The translations under genes were made by a program, and so were the position numbers. From Suilimivivens sp963650485 (GTDB taxonomy: Bacteria > Bacillota > Clostridia > Lachnospirales > Lachnospiraceae), in contig CAVJLN010000003.1 of assembly GCA_963650485.1 (NCBI GenBank), forward strand, positions 22,738-86,737: a stretch of 64,000 bases of DNA, in the 5' to 3' direction. The notes beneath the pieces were generated by a model that was given only the letters and a program-made list of their open reading frames with translations, did no database searches and was not told the DNA's origin. How positions within the stretch are numbered: the first letter of the stretch is position 1; the number at the start of each line of letters is the position of its first letter. Below are positions 34,993 through 43,277 of the stretch, piece by piece.

Positions 34993-36996
34993 ATGGATCA
35001 TTTTAAGTTAGTATCAGAATATCAGCCGACCGGTGATCAGCCACAGGCGATTGCGGAGCTGGTGAAGGGATTTCAGGAGGGAAACCAGTTTGAAACGCTG
35101 TTGGGTGTGACCGGCTCCGGGAAGACCTTTACCATGGCAAACGTAATTGCTGCACTGAATAAGCCGACGCTGGTGATTGCACATAATAAGACACTGGCAG
35201 GGCAGTTATATGGAGAATTCAAGGAATTCTTTCCGGAGAATGCCGTGGAGTATTTTGTGTCCTACTACGATTACTATCAGCCGGAGGCGTATGTTCCTTC
35301 GTCGGATACCTATATTGCGAAGGATTCTTCCATTAATGATGAAATTGATAAATTAAGGCTGTCTGCGACGGCATCTCTTTCTGAGAGAAAGGATGTTGTG
35401 GTAGTAGCGAGTGTATCCTGTATTTATGGTCTGGGTTCCCCGGATGACTATCAGGATATGATGGTGTCTCTGCGTCCGGGAATGAGTAAGGATCGGGATC
35501 AGGTCATTAAAGAATTGATTGATATCCGGTATGACCGGAACGATATGGATCTGGAACGAAGCTGCTTCCGAGTCCGGGGTGATGTGCTCGAGATTTATCC
35601 GGCACAGGGCGGCGATTATCTGATCCGGGTAGAATTTTTTGGAGATGAAATCGACCGCATTACAGAGGTTGAACCTTTAAGTGGTAAGGTACATGCATCG
35701 TTACAGCATATTACCATTTTCCCGGCATCGCACTATGTCGTACCGCAGGAGAAGATTAACAAAGCCTGTGAAGCACTGGAGGAAGAGCTGGAAGATCGGG
35801 TGCGCTTTTTCAAGAGCGAGGATAAGCTTCTGGAAGCACAGCGTATTTCCGAAAGGACAAATTTTGATATTGAGATGCTTCGTGAGACCGGCTTCTGCTC
35901 GGGAATTGAGAACTATTCGCGTCACTTAAACGGTATGCGGGAGGGCGAACCACCGCATACCCTGTTAGACTATTTCAAGGATGATTTTCTCATTATTATT
36001 GATGAGTCCCATATTACGATCCCACAGATCGGGGCGATGTATGTCGGGGACCGTTCGAGGAAAATGACTCTTGTGGATTATGGTTTCCGACTGCCATCGG
36101 CACTGGATAACCGGCCATTGAATTTTGGAGAATTCGAGCAGCATATTGACCAGATGCTGTTCGTGTCTGCAACCCCTTCCACATATGAGGAAGAGCATGA
36201 ACTGCTGCGTACAGAGCAGATTATCCGGCCGACAGGACTATTGGATCCGGAAATTTTTGTCCGCCCGGTAGAAGGTCAGATTGATGATCTGATTTCAGAG
36301 ATCCGGAGGGAAACGGAGAAGCACAATAAGGTTCTGGTAACGACGCTCACGAAGCGGATGGCAGAGGACCTGACCGATTATATGAAGGATGTGGGAATTC
36401 GTGTGAAGTACCTGCATTCCGATATTGATACCCTGGAACGGGCACAGATCATCCGGGATATGCGCCTTGATGTGTTTGATGTGCTGGTTGGTATTAACCT
36501 TCTGCGTGAGGGACTGGATATTCCGGAGATTTCCCTTGTTGCAATTCTCGATGCGGATAAGGAAGGCTTCCTGCGTTCCGAAACATCCCTGATTCAGACG
36601 GTTGGACGTGCCGCGCGTAACGCAGAGGGACATGTTATCATGTATGCCGATCATATGACGGATTCCATGAGGGCGGCAATCGAGGAGACCGGCCGTCGTC
36701 GAACCATCCAGCAGAAGTATAATGAGGAACATCATATTACACCACAGACGATTAAAAAGGCAGTCCGCGACCTTATCAGTATTTCCAAGACGATTGCCAA
36801 GGAAGAGATCCAGTTTGAGAAGGATCCGGAATCCATGAGTGCGGATGAATTGAAGAAGCTGATTGCCAAGGTGGAGAAGCAGATGCGCAAGGCGGCAGCC
36901 GATCTGAATTTCGAGGCAGCAGCCGAGCTTCGTGATAAGATGGTAGAGCTTAAGATGAAGCTCCAGGAGATCGAGAGAGAGAAGGAAAAGGAGTAA
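34993..36996 (+). CDS. uvrB: Excinuclease ABC subunit B
   Basis: 667 residues, standard length. Walker A GVTGSGKTFT (~39), the beta-hairpin region YYDYYQPEAYVP (~93), DESH (~338), helicase motif VGRAARN and a C-terminal UVR domain binding UvrA/UvrC (DLNFEAAAELRDKM) are all present. It verifies damage and loads UvrC in nucleotide excision repair. The gene lies directly ahead of uvrA with 5 bases between, in a bicistronic unit. GGGAG seven bases before the ATG comes from the adjacent repeat. Confidence 0.97.
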   Translation: MDHFKLVSEYQPTGDQPQAIAELVKGFQEGNQFETLLGVTGSGKTFTMANVIAALNKPTLVIAHNKTLAGQLYGEFKEFFPENAVEYFVSYYDYYQPEAYVPSSDTYIAKDSSINDEIDKLRLSATASLSERKDVVVVASVSCIYGLGSPDDYQDMMVSLRPGMSKDRDQVIKELIDIRYDRNDMDLERSCFRVRGDVLEIYPAQGGDYLIRVEFFGDEIDRITEVEPLSGKVHASLQHITIFPASHYVVPQEKINKACEALEEELEDRVRFFKSEDKLLEAQRISERTNFDIEMLRETGFCSGIENYSRHLNGMREGEPPHTLLDYFKDDFLIIIDESHITIPQIGAMYVGDRSRKMTLVDYGFRLPSALDNRPLNFGEFEQHIDQMLFVSATPSTYEEEHELLRTEQIIRPTGLLDPEIFVRPVEGQIDDLISEIRRETEKHNKVLVTTLTKRMAEDLTDYMKDVGIRVKYLHSDIDTLERAQIIRDMRLDVFDVLVGINLLREGLDIPEISLVAILDADKEGFLRSETSLIQTVGRAARNAEGHVIMYADHMTDSMRAAIEETGRRRTIQQKYNEEHHITPQTIKKAVRDLISISKTIAKEEIQFEKDPESMSADELKKLIAKVEKQMRKAAADLNFEAAAELRDKMVELKMKLQEIEREKEKE

Positions 36997-37001
36997 GAAC
37001 C

Positions 37002-39908
37002 ATGAGTATCAAGTTATCCGACCAGCATGTGCCGGTTGCTAAGATGCGCCCGCGTGAATACATTAAAATCCGTGGAGCAGCAGAACATAATTTAAAAAAT
37101 ATCGATGTGGATATCCCGAGAAATGAGCTGGTAGTTCTGACAGGACTGTCAGGTTCTGGCAAATCCTCTCTGGCATTTGACACGATTTATGCAGAGGGAC
37201 AGAGGCGTTACATGGAGTCTCTGTCTTCCTATGCCCGTCAGTTCTTAGGACAGATGGAAAAGCCGAATGTAGAGAAGATTGAAGGGCTGTCCCCCGCCAT
37301 TTCCATTGACCAGAAATCAACGAACCGTAACCCGAGATCTACCGTTGGAACCGTAACGGAGATCTATGATTATTTCCGTCTGTTATATGCCAGAATCGGT
37401 ATTCCGCACTGCCCAAGCTGTGGGAAAGAAATCCGTAAGCAGACCGTGGATCAGATGGTGGATCAGATTATGGAGCTTCCGGAAAGAACGAAGATCCAGC
37501 TTCTGGCACCGGTTGTCCGTGGAAGGAAGGGCGAGCATGCGAAGGTCTTTGAGCGCGCGAAACGAAGCGGTTATGTACGTGTCCGTGTGGATGGCAATAT
37601 GTATGAGCTGTCAGAGGATATTTCTCTGGACAAGAACATCAAGCATAATATTGAAATTGTCGTAGACCGTCTGGTGATCAAGCCGGAGATTGAACGCAGA
37701 CTTACCGATTCCATTGAGAATGTCCTGGCATTGGCCGAGGGACTTCTGATGGTGGATGTGATTGGTGGGGAAACCATCAATTTCAGCCAGAGCTTTTCCT
37801 GTCCGGATTGTGGAATCAGTATTTCAGAGATTGAGCCGAGAAGCTTTTCCTTCAATAATCCGTTCGGCGCCTGTCCGGTCTGCTTTGGTCTTGGATATAA
37901 GATGGAGTTTGATCCGGAACTGATGATTCCGGATAAGAAGCTGAGTATTAATGAGGGTGCCATTCAGGTGATGGGGTGGCAGTCGAGTAAGGATGAGGGA
38001 AGCTTTACCAATGCGGTTCTGCGCGCACTTTCGAAAGAATATAAGTTCAGTCTGGATACTCCGATTGAGAAGCTGCCCAAGGACATTTATGACATGCTGA
38101 TCTACGGAACGAACGGAAGGGAAGTGAAGGTGCATTATAAGGGACAGCGTGGAGAAGGAATCTATCCGATTGCTTTTGAAGGAATTATTAAGAATACTGA
38201 GAAGCGGTACCGTGAAACGGGTTCGGATATTATGAAGCAGGAATATGAAACCTTTATGCGCATTACACCGTGTAAGGAATGTAACGGAATGCGTCTTAAG
38301 AAGGAATCCTTAAGCGTGACGGTGTGTGGTAAGAATATTTATGAGATCACCTCTATGCCGATCTGTGATCTGAATGAGTTTTTGCAGAATATGGAGCTTA
38401 CCGCGCAGCAGCAGATCATTGGAAAACAGGTATTAAAGGAGATTAAGGCGAGAGTTGGCTTTCTTGTGGATGTTGGTCTGGATTATCTGTCGCTTTCGAG
38501 AGCAACGGGAACTCTGTCCGGCGGGGAAGCACAGCGTATCCGTCTGGCAACACAGATTGGTTCCGGACTTGTGGGTGTGTGCTATATTCTCGATGAGCCG
38601 AGCATCGGTCTTCATCAGAAGGATAACGATAAGCTGTTAAATACCCTGAAGAACTTAAGGGATCTTGGGAATACTCTGATCGTGGTAGAACATGATGAGG
38701 ATACCATGCTGGAAGCTGATGACATTGTGGATATCGGTCCAGGTGCTGGCTCTCATGGTGGAGAAGTGGTGGCACATGGAACTGCCGAAGAGATCATGAA
38801 GGTCGAAGGATCTCTGACCGGTCAGTATTTAAGCGGCAGAATGCAGATTCCGGTTCCACAGACACGCCGTAAGCCGAAGGACTGGCTTAAGATCACCGGT
38901 GCACAGGAGAACAACTTAAAGAACATTGATGTGAAGATCCCGCTGGGTGTATTTACCTGTGTTACGGGCGTATCCGGATCCGGCAAGAGTTCTCTGGTAA
39001 ATGAGATTCTGTATAAGACACTGGCAAGAGAACTGAACCGGGCGAGAACCATTCCGGGTAAGCATAAGAATATTACAGGAGTCAAGAAACTGGATAAGGT
39101 AATTGACATTGACCAGTCCCCGATCGGACGTACTCCCCGTTCCAATCCGGCAACCTATACCGGAGTTTTTGACCAGATCCGTGACCTGTTTGCGGGAACA
39201 CCGGATGCCAAGGCACGCGGCTACAAGAAGGGACGTTTCAGCTTTAATGTCAAGGGAGGCCGCTGTGAGAACTGTGGTGGTGACGGTATCATCAAGATTG
39301 AAATGCATTTTCTTCCGGATGTGTATGTGCCGTGTGAGGTCTGCGGTGGCAAACGGTATAACCGTGAAACGCTGGAAGTGAAATATAAAGGAAAGAATAT
39401 CTATGATATTCTGGATATGACCGTGGAAGAGGCTGTGCCGTTTTTTGAGAATGTGCCGTCGATCCGCAACAAGATCGAAACCCTGAATGATGTCGGACTT
39501 TCTTATATTAAACTGGGACAGCCTTCCACGACATTGTCCGGTGGGGAAGCACAGCGGATCAAGCTGGCAACGGAATTGAGCCGGAGAAGTACCGGAAATA
39601 CCATTTATATTCTGGATGAGCCGACAACCGGACTTCACTTCGCAGATGTGCACAAGCTGGTAGAGATTCTGCAGCGTCTGACCGATAATGGCAATACGGT
39701 TGTCGTCATCGAGCATAATCTGGATGTCATTAAGACGGCAGACTATATTATTGATATGGGGCCGGACGGAGGTGACCGTGGCGGAACGGTTGTAACCTGC
39801 GGTACTCCGGAGGAAGTTGCAGAGCATCCCACGTCTTATACCGGAAAATATGTGAAGAAAATGCTGGCAAGATATAAAGAAAATGTGGAGAAATACCGAA
39901 ATAATTAA
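37002..39908 (+). CDS. uvrA: Excinuclease ABC subunit A
   Basis: 968 residues; the canonical UvrA is ~940, with a slightly extended C-terminus. Two ABC ATPase modules (GLSGSGKSSLAFDT near 47 and GVSGSGKSSLVNEI near 655), zinc-finger CxxC pairs (CPSC, CPDC...CPVC, CENCGGDG...CEVCGG) and the LSGGEAQRIRLA/LSGGEAQRIKLA signatures are visible. It scans DNA for bulky lesions with UvrB. No clear terminator follows; the mreB promoter lies 17 bases after its stop. Confidence 0.97.
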   Translation: MSIKLSDQHVPVAKMRPREYIKIRGAAEHNLKNIDVDIPRNELVVLTGLSGSGKSSLAFDTIYAEGQRRYMESLSSYARQFLGQMEKPNVEKIEGLSPAISIDQKSTNRNPRSTVGTVTEIYDYFRLLYARIGIPHCPSCGKEIRKQTVDQMVDQIMELPERTKIQLLAPVVRGRKGEHAKVFERAKRSGYVRVRVDGNMYELSEDISLDKNIKHNIEIVVDRLVIKPEIERRLTDSIENVLALAEGLLMVDVIGGETINFSQSFSCPDCGISISEIEPRSFSFNNPFGACPVCFGLGYKMEFDPELMIPDKKLSINEGAIQVMGWQSSKDEGSFTNAVLRALSKEYKFSLDTPIEKLPKDIYDMLIYGTNGREVKVHYKGQRGEGIYPIAFEGIIKNTEKRYRETGSDIMKQEYETFMRITPCKECNGMRLKKESLSVTVCGKNIYEITSMPICDLNEFLQNMELTAQQQIIGKQVLKEIKARVGFLVDVGLDYLSLSRATGTLSGGEAQRIRLATQIGSGLVGVCYILDEPSIGLHQKDNDKLLNTLKNLRDLGNTLIVVEHDEDTMLEADDIVDIGPGAGSHGGEVVAHGTAEEIMKVEGSLTGQYLSGRMQIPVPQTRRKPKDWLKITGAQENNLKNIDVKIPLGVFTCVTGVSGSGKSSLVNEILYKTLARELNRARTIPGKHKNITGVKKLDKVIDIDQSPIGRTPRSNPATYTGVFDQIRDLFAGTPDAKARGYKKGRFSFNVKGGRCENCGGDGIIKIEMHFLPDVYVPCEVCGGKRYNRETLEVKYKGKNIYDILDMTVEEAVPFFENVPSIRNKIETLNDVGLSYIKLGQPSTTLSGGEAQRIKLATELSRRSTGNTIYILDEPTTGLHFADVHKLVEILQRLTDNGNTVVVIEHNLDVIKTADYIIDMGPDGGDRGGTVVTCGTPEEVAEHPTSYTGKYVKKMLARYKENVEKYRNN

Positions 39909-39925
39909 AAATTTATGAAATCCCT

Positions 39926-39953
39926 TTGAAAATATTATGCTATGGGTTATAAT
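39926..39953 (+). promoter_or_regulatory. Promoter of the mreB/mbl gene
   Basis: TTGAAA at 39926-39931 and TATAAT at 39948-39953 have a 16-base spacer. The transcript would start near 39960 and include the ribosome site AAAGGGG. Confidence 0.75.
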
Positions 39954-39989
39954 ATTTCTTGATTATCCTGTGAGAATAGAAAGGGGTAC

Positions 39990-40991
39990 ATGAAAATGCA
40001 GTACACAGATATCGGTATTGATTTAGGAACAGCAAGTATTCTTGTTTACATCAGAGGAAGAGGAGTCGTCCTTAAGGAACCCTCTGTTGTTGCTTTTGAT
40101 AGAGATACAGATAAGATTATGGCAATCGGTGAGGACGCCAGACTGATGCTTGGAAGGACACCGGGCAATATTATCGCCGTACGTCCTCTGCGTCAGGGTG
40201 TTATTTCCGACTACCGTGTCACGGAGCAGATGATGAAATATTTCATTCAGAAAGCCATGGGACGGAAGGCATTCCGGAAGCCCCGTATTGCAGTCTGCGT
40301 GCCGAGCGGCGTTACCCAGGTAGAGCGGAAAGCCGTTGAAGATGCAACTCTTCAGGCTGGCGCACGTGAGGTATCCATTATTGAAGAGCCGATTGCGGCA
40401 GCGATTGGTGCAGGAATTGACATTTCCAAGCCCTGTGGAAACATGATTGTGGATATTGGCGGCGGTACTTCCGATATCGCAGTTATTTCTCTGGGTGGTA
40501 CGGTTGTCAGTGCATCCATTAAGATCGCCGGTGATGATTTTGATGAGGCGCTTGTCCGCTATATGCGTAAGAAACATAATCTTCTGATTGGTGAAAGAAC
40601 CGCAGAGGATATTAAGATTAAGATTGGTTCCGCTTATAAGCGTGCGGAAGTAGACTACATGGATGTCCGCGGACGTAATCTGGTAACCGGTCTGCCGAAG
40701 ACCATCACCGTTTCCTCCGAGGAAACCGAAGAAGCGCTTCGTGAGGCGACTTCACAGATTATTGAAACCATCCACAGTGTATTGGAGAAGACTCCTCCGG
40801 AACTGGCAGCCGATATTGCAGACCGCGGTATCGTTCTTACCGGTGGTGGTTCCCTGTTGCGTGGTCTTGAAGATCTCATTGCAGAGAAGACCGGAATCAA
40901 CACAATGACCGCAGAGGATCCGATGACCGCAGTAGCTATCGGAACCGGTAAGTATGTTGAGTTTCTGGCAGGTTATAAAGAAGATTTGTAA
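39990..40991 (+). CDS. mbl: MreB/Mbl-type rod-shape actin homologue
   Basis: 333 residues. The actin-type phosphate loop IGIDLGTASILVY, the second loop IVDIGGGTSDIAV (~149) and the adenosine motif VLTGGGSLLRG (~283) are present. It polymerises under the membrane and guides cell-wall synthesis. Followed by flhO- and flhP-like genes it reproduces the Bacillus subtilis mbl-flhO-flhP order, so Mbl is the likelier paralogue. The stop TAA is supplied by an inserted miniature element; before insertion the gene would have ended in the same residues Glu-Asp-Leu followed by TGA. Confidence 0.92.
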   Translation: MKMQYTDIGIDLGTASILVYIRGRGVVLKEPSVVAFDRDTDKIMAIGEDARLMLGRTPGNIIAVRPLRQGVISDYRVTEQMMKYFIQKAMGRKAFRKPRIAVCVPSGVTQVERKAVEDATLQAGAREVSIIEEPIAAAIGAGIDISKPCGNMIVDIGGGTSDIAVISLGGTVVSASIKIAGDDFDEALVRYMRKKHNLLIGERTAEDIKIKIGSAYKRAEVDYMDVRGRNLVTGLPKTITVSSEETEEALREATSQIIETIHSVLEKTPPELAADIADRGIVLTGGGSLLRGLEDLIAEKTGINTMTAEDPMTAVAIGTGKYVEFLAGYKEDL

Positions 40992-41139
40992 CTATTCAGA
41001 GCCATGCAAAATTGCTTTCTGCGAATGCTTGCATTCAAGCAGAACAGCAATTTTATATGGCGAAGTAACCACATGAGTAAAACTCGAGTTGCGTTAGCAA
41101 CGGTTTTACGAATGTGGTTCTGAATAGTTACGAAGATTT
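40980..41139. mobile_element. 144-bp IS66-type miniature element with 8-bp target duplication
   Basis: Element at 40988-41131. The ends are perfect 13-bp inverted repeats, GTAACTATTCAGA (40988-41000) and TCTGAATAGTTAC (41119-41131), bordered by exact direct repeats GAAGATTT (40980-40987 and 41132-41139). Inside, two arms fold: GCCAT...ATGGC with AAATTGCT/AGCAATTT and a GAATGC/GCATTC tip, and AACCACAT/ATGTGGTT with a GTTGC/GCAAC tip. No open reading frame. GTAA termini and an 8-bp duplication are typical of the IS66 family, so it is read as a non-autonomous derivative. The left end provides the mbl stop codon. Confidence 0.9.
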
Positions 41140-41142
41140 GTG

Positions 41143-41169
41143 ATAACGGTGAAGGTGCCGAACAGTTAT
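41143..41169. repeat. Decayed 27-bp GTAAC-type repeat
   Basis: ATAACGGTG...CGAACAGTTAT has the length and plan of the copies at 6155 and 17046, with both ends changed by one matching base. Flanking octamers GATTTGTG and GATTAAAG agree at 5 of 8 positions. It is adjacent to the original mbl stop (TGA at 41141-41143) and just before the flhO ribosome site. Confidence 0.55.
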
Positions 41170-41186
41170 GATTAAAGGAGAGCAGG

Positions 41187-41963
41187 ATGGTTAAAGGATT
41201 GTATACCGCCTATACAGGTATGATCAATCAGGAACACAGAATGGATGTGCTGACCAACAATCTGGCCAATGCGGATACCAACGGATATAAGAAGGAGGGT
41301 GCTACCGCGCAGTCTTTCGATTCGATTCTTGCATACAAGATCAAGGATAACTCCGAAGGGTATCGTCTGGCGAAGAGAACCGGTGTTCATAATCCGGGTG
41401 TGAAGATTGGTGAAGGTTATACAGACTTTTCCCAGGGACCTTTGAAGACAACGGAGAATCCTTACGATCTGGCATTGACCGATAAGGGATTCTTTGCAGT
41501 GGAATTTACCAATAAGCAGGGGGAAACCTCTGTGAAATATACCAGAGACGGTAACTTTACCCTGAATGAATCCGGAGAACTGGTGACACAGGATGGGGAT
41601 CGCGTTCTTGGAACGGACGGTCAACCGGTGAAGATTGATCCGTTGAAGGATACCCAGATCAATGTACAGGGGCAGGTCATTCAGGATGGCAGCGTCGCAG
41701 CCACGATTCAGGTTACGGATTTTGAAGATTACAATTATCTGCAGCGTTATGGCGAGAACTACTTTGAACCAATTGACGGTGCAACCGAAAAGGATGCCGC
41801 AGCGAAGGTATATGCCGGATATCTGGAAACCTCGAATATTTCTGTGGTGACGGAAATGGTAAATATGATTACGGTTTCCAGAGCATATGAAACGAATCAG
41901 AAGGTCATTACTACATATGATGGAACTCTTGATATTGCAGCCAACCAGCTTGGCAAAGTATAG
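41187..41963 (+). CDS. flhO: Flagellar hook-basal body rod protein (FlhO/FlgF type)
   Basis: 258 residues. The N-terminal rod motif LYTAYTGMINQEHRMDVLTNNLANADTNGYKK and the C-terminal family tail YLETSNISVVTEMVNMITVSRAYETNQKV are both present, flanking a short variable domain. It forms part of the flagellar rod outside the membrane, exported by the flagellar type III system. GGAGAG precedes the ATG. It is one of two homologous tandem genes, as flhO/flhP in B. subtilis. Confidence 0.92.
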   Translation: MVKGLYTAYTGMINQEHRMDVLTNNLANADTNGYKKEGATAQSFDSILAYKIKDNSEGYRLAKRTGVHNPGVKIGEGYTDFSQGPLKTTENPYDLALTDKGFFAVEFTNKQGETSVKYTRDGNFTLNESGELVTQDGDRVLGTDGQPVKIDPLKDTQINVQGQVIQDGSVAATIQVTDFEDYNYLQRYGENYFEPIDGATEKDAAAKVYAGYLETSNISVVTEMVNMITVSRAYETNQKVITTYDGTLDIAANQLGKV

Positions 41964-41976
41964 GAGGTAGCAGCCC

Positions 41977-42795
41977 ATGGTTAGAAGTTTATGGACAGCG
42001 GCAACAGGTATGAATGCACAGCAGACGAATGTGGATACCATTGCCAACAATCTTGCCAATGTAAATACGATGGGATATAAGACACAGACTGCACAGTTTA
42101 AGTCCCTGTTATATCAGACACTTCAGACAGCAACCACCACGGCGAACGGAGATCCGAAGCCGACCAGCTCCCAGGTGGGACTTGGTGTGCGGAATTCTTC
42201 GATTAATTCCATTTTTACACAGGGAAGCTTACTGGATTCTGCCAGCGATACCGCTTTTGCAATCGAAGGCGATGGCTTCTTTGCAATCCGTGGAGAAGAC
42301 GGTAATACTTACTATACCAGAAACGGTGACTTTACCTGGGCGACGAACGGATTCAACGGTATGATGCTGACAACGACAGACGGACTTCCGGTTCTGGATT
42401 CCTCAGGAAAAGCCATTACTTTAAATAACAGTTATGTAACAAGCAGAATTACCATTACCGGAGACGGAAGAATCTGTTATCCGGATGCCAATAATAATCC
42501 ACAGCCAATCGGCGTGCAGATCGGTATGTTTCAGTTTAACAATCCCGGCGGCCTGGAACGACAGGGCGACAGCTTATGGGCCGTAACCGGAGCCAGCGGT
42601 CAGGCACTCAATGAAGCAACCAACAATTCTCTTAAAAAGAGTAAGATGGTACAGGGATATCTGGAAGGCTCCAATGTACAGGTTGCTACCGAAATGGTCA
42701 ACTTAATTGTGGCACAGCGTGCTTATGAAATGAACTCCAAGGCAATTACAACAACCGATGAAATGATGCAGACAGCCAACAATCTTAAGAGATAA
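41977..42795 (+). CDS. flhP: Flagellar basal-body rod protein FlgG/FlhP
   Basis: 272 residues, homologous to its neighbour. It opens with SLWTAATGMNAQQTNVDTIANNLANVNTMGYKTQ and closes with LEGSNVQVATEMVNLIVAQRAYEMNSKAI. It is the distal-rod component in this cluster. GGAGGT lies 10 bases before the ATG and the gap from flhO is 13 bases. Its length is typical for FlgG, so flgG is an equally valid name. Confidence 0.93.
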   Translation: MVRSLWTAATGMNAQQTNVDTIANNLANVNTMGYKTQTAQFKSLLYQTLQTATTTANGDPKPTSSQVGLGVRNSSINSIFTQGSLLDSASDTAFAIEGDGFFAIRGEDGNTYYTRNGDFTWATNGFNGMMLTTTDGLPVLDSSGKAITLNNSYVTSRITITGDGRICYPDANNNPQPIGVQIGMFQFNNPGGLERQGDSLWAVTGASGQALNEATNNSLKKSKMVQGYLEGSNVQVATEMVNLIVAQRAYEMNSKAITTTDEMMQTANNLKR

Positions 42796-42835
42796 TCTTT
42801 AGAATGCAGTGCTGATGCAGGATCGGAGGATGAAG

Positions 42836-43192
42836 ATGGATCTTAGTGGAATTGGATCTTCTGCGTATGCAAGTTATCTGCAGGATCAGAACATATCAGA
42901 GACAAAATTAAAGGATCAGATTAATAATACCGATTATTCGACGGCAACAGAGGATGAGCTCTTAGATGCCTGTAAACAGTTTGAGGCTTATTTCCTTGAA
43001 CAGGTATTTAAAGAAATGCAGAAGACCGTAGACTGTTTTAAGGATGAGTCATCGAGCGCCGATAACAATCTGGTAAGCTATTTTAAGGATGAGACGATCC
43101 AGCAGCTTGCAGAGACATCTACCGAAACACAGGGACTGGGGCTTGCACAGACTCTGTACGAGCAGATGAAGCGCAACTACGGAATTACCTGA
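42836..43192 (+). CDS. FlgJ-like rod-binding protein without muramidase domain
   Basis: 118 residues matching only the N-terminal rod-cap part of FlgJ: LLDACKQFEAYFLEQVFKEMQKTV, then a predicted helix and the tail GLGLAQTLYEQMKRNYGI. The peptidoglycan hydrolase domain of proteobacterial FlgJ is absent, as usual in Firmicutes. ATG at 42836 is chosen because GGAGG (42825-42829) is correctly spaced; earlier in-frame ATGs at 42809 and 42830 are not. It is the last gene of the mbl-flagellar unit. Confidence 0.85.
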   Translation: MDLSGIGSSAYASYLQDQNISETKLKDQINNTDYSTATEDELLDACKQFEAYFLEQVFKEMQKTVDCFKDESSSADNNLVSYFKDETIQQLAETSTETQGLGLAQTLYEQMKRNYGIT

Positions 43193-43218
43193 CAATATTT
43201 CATAATTGAGAAGAAAAA

Positions 43219-43254
43219 CTGGCTGCTTACGTGAGTTTTCCGCGAAGCAGCCAG
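43219..43254. terminator. Perfect 10-bp hairpin between flgJ-like gene and recD2
   Basis: CTGGCTGCTT (43219-43228) pairs with AAGCAGCCAG (43245-43254) around a 16-base loop. A-residues precede it, so it would be a better terminator for minus-strand transcription, where the stem is followed by TTTTTCTT. On the plus strand the following sequence is only TATTAAG. It lies in an in-frame extension upstream of recD2, which argues that recD2 begins after it. Confidence 0.6.
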
Positions 43255-43277
43255 TATTAAGTTTGAGGGACAACTAT

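Noticed and set aside
43206..43277. In-frame N-terminal extension of recD2
   Set aside because: It would translate the 10-bp hairpin at 43219-43254 and lacks a ribosome site; the TTG at 43278 has GAGGGA seven bases ahead and matches the usual RecD2 N-terminus.
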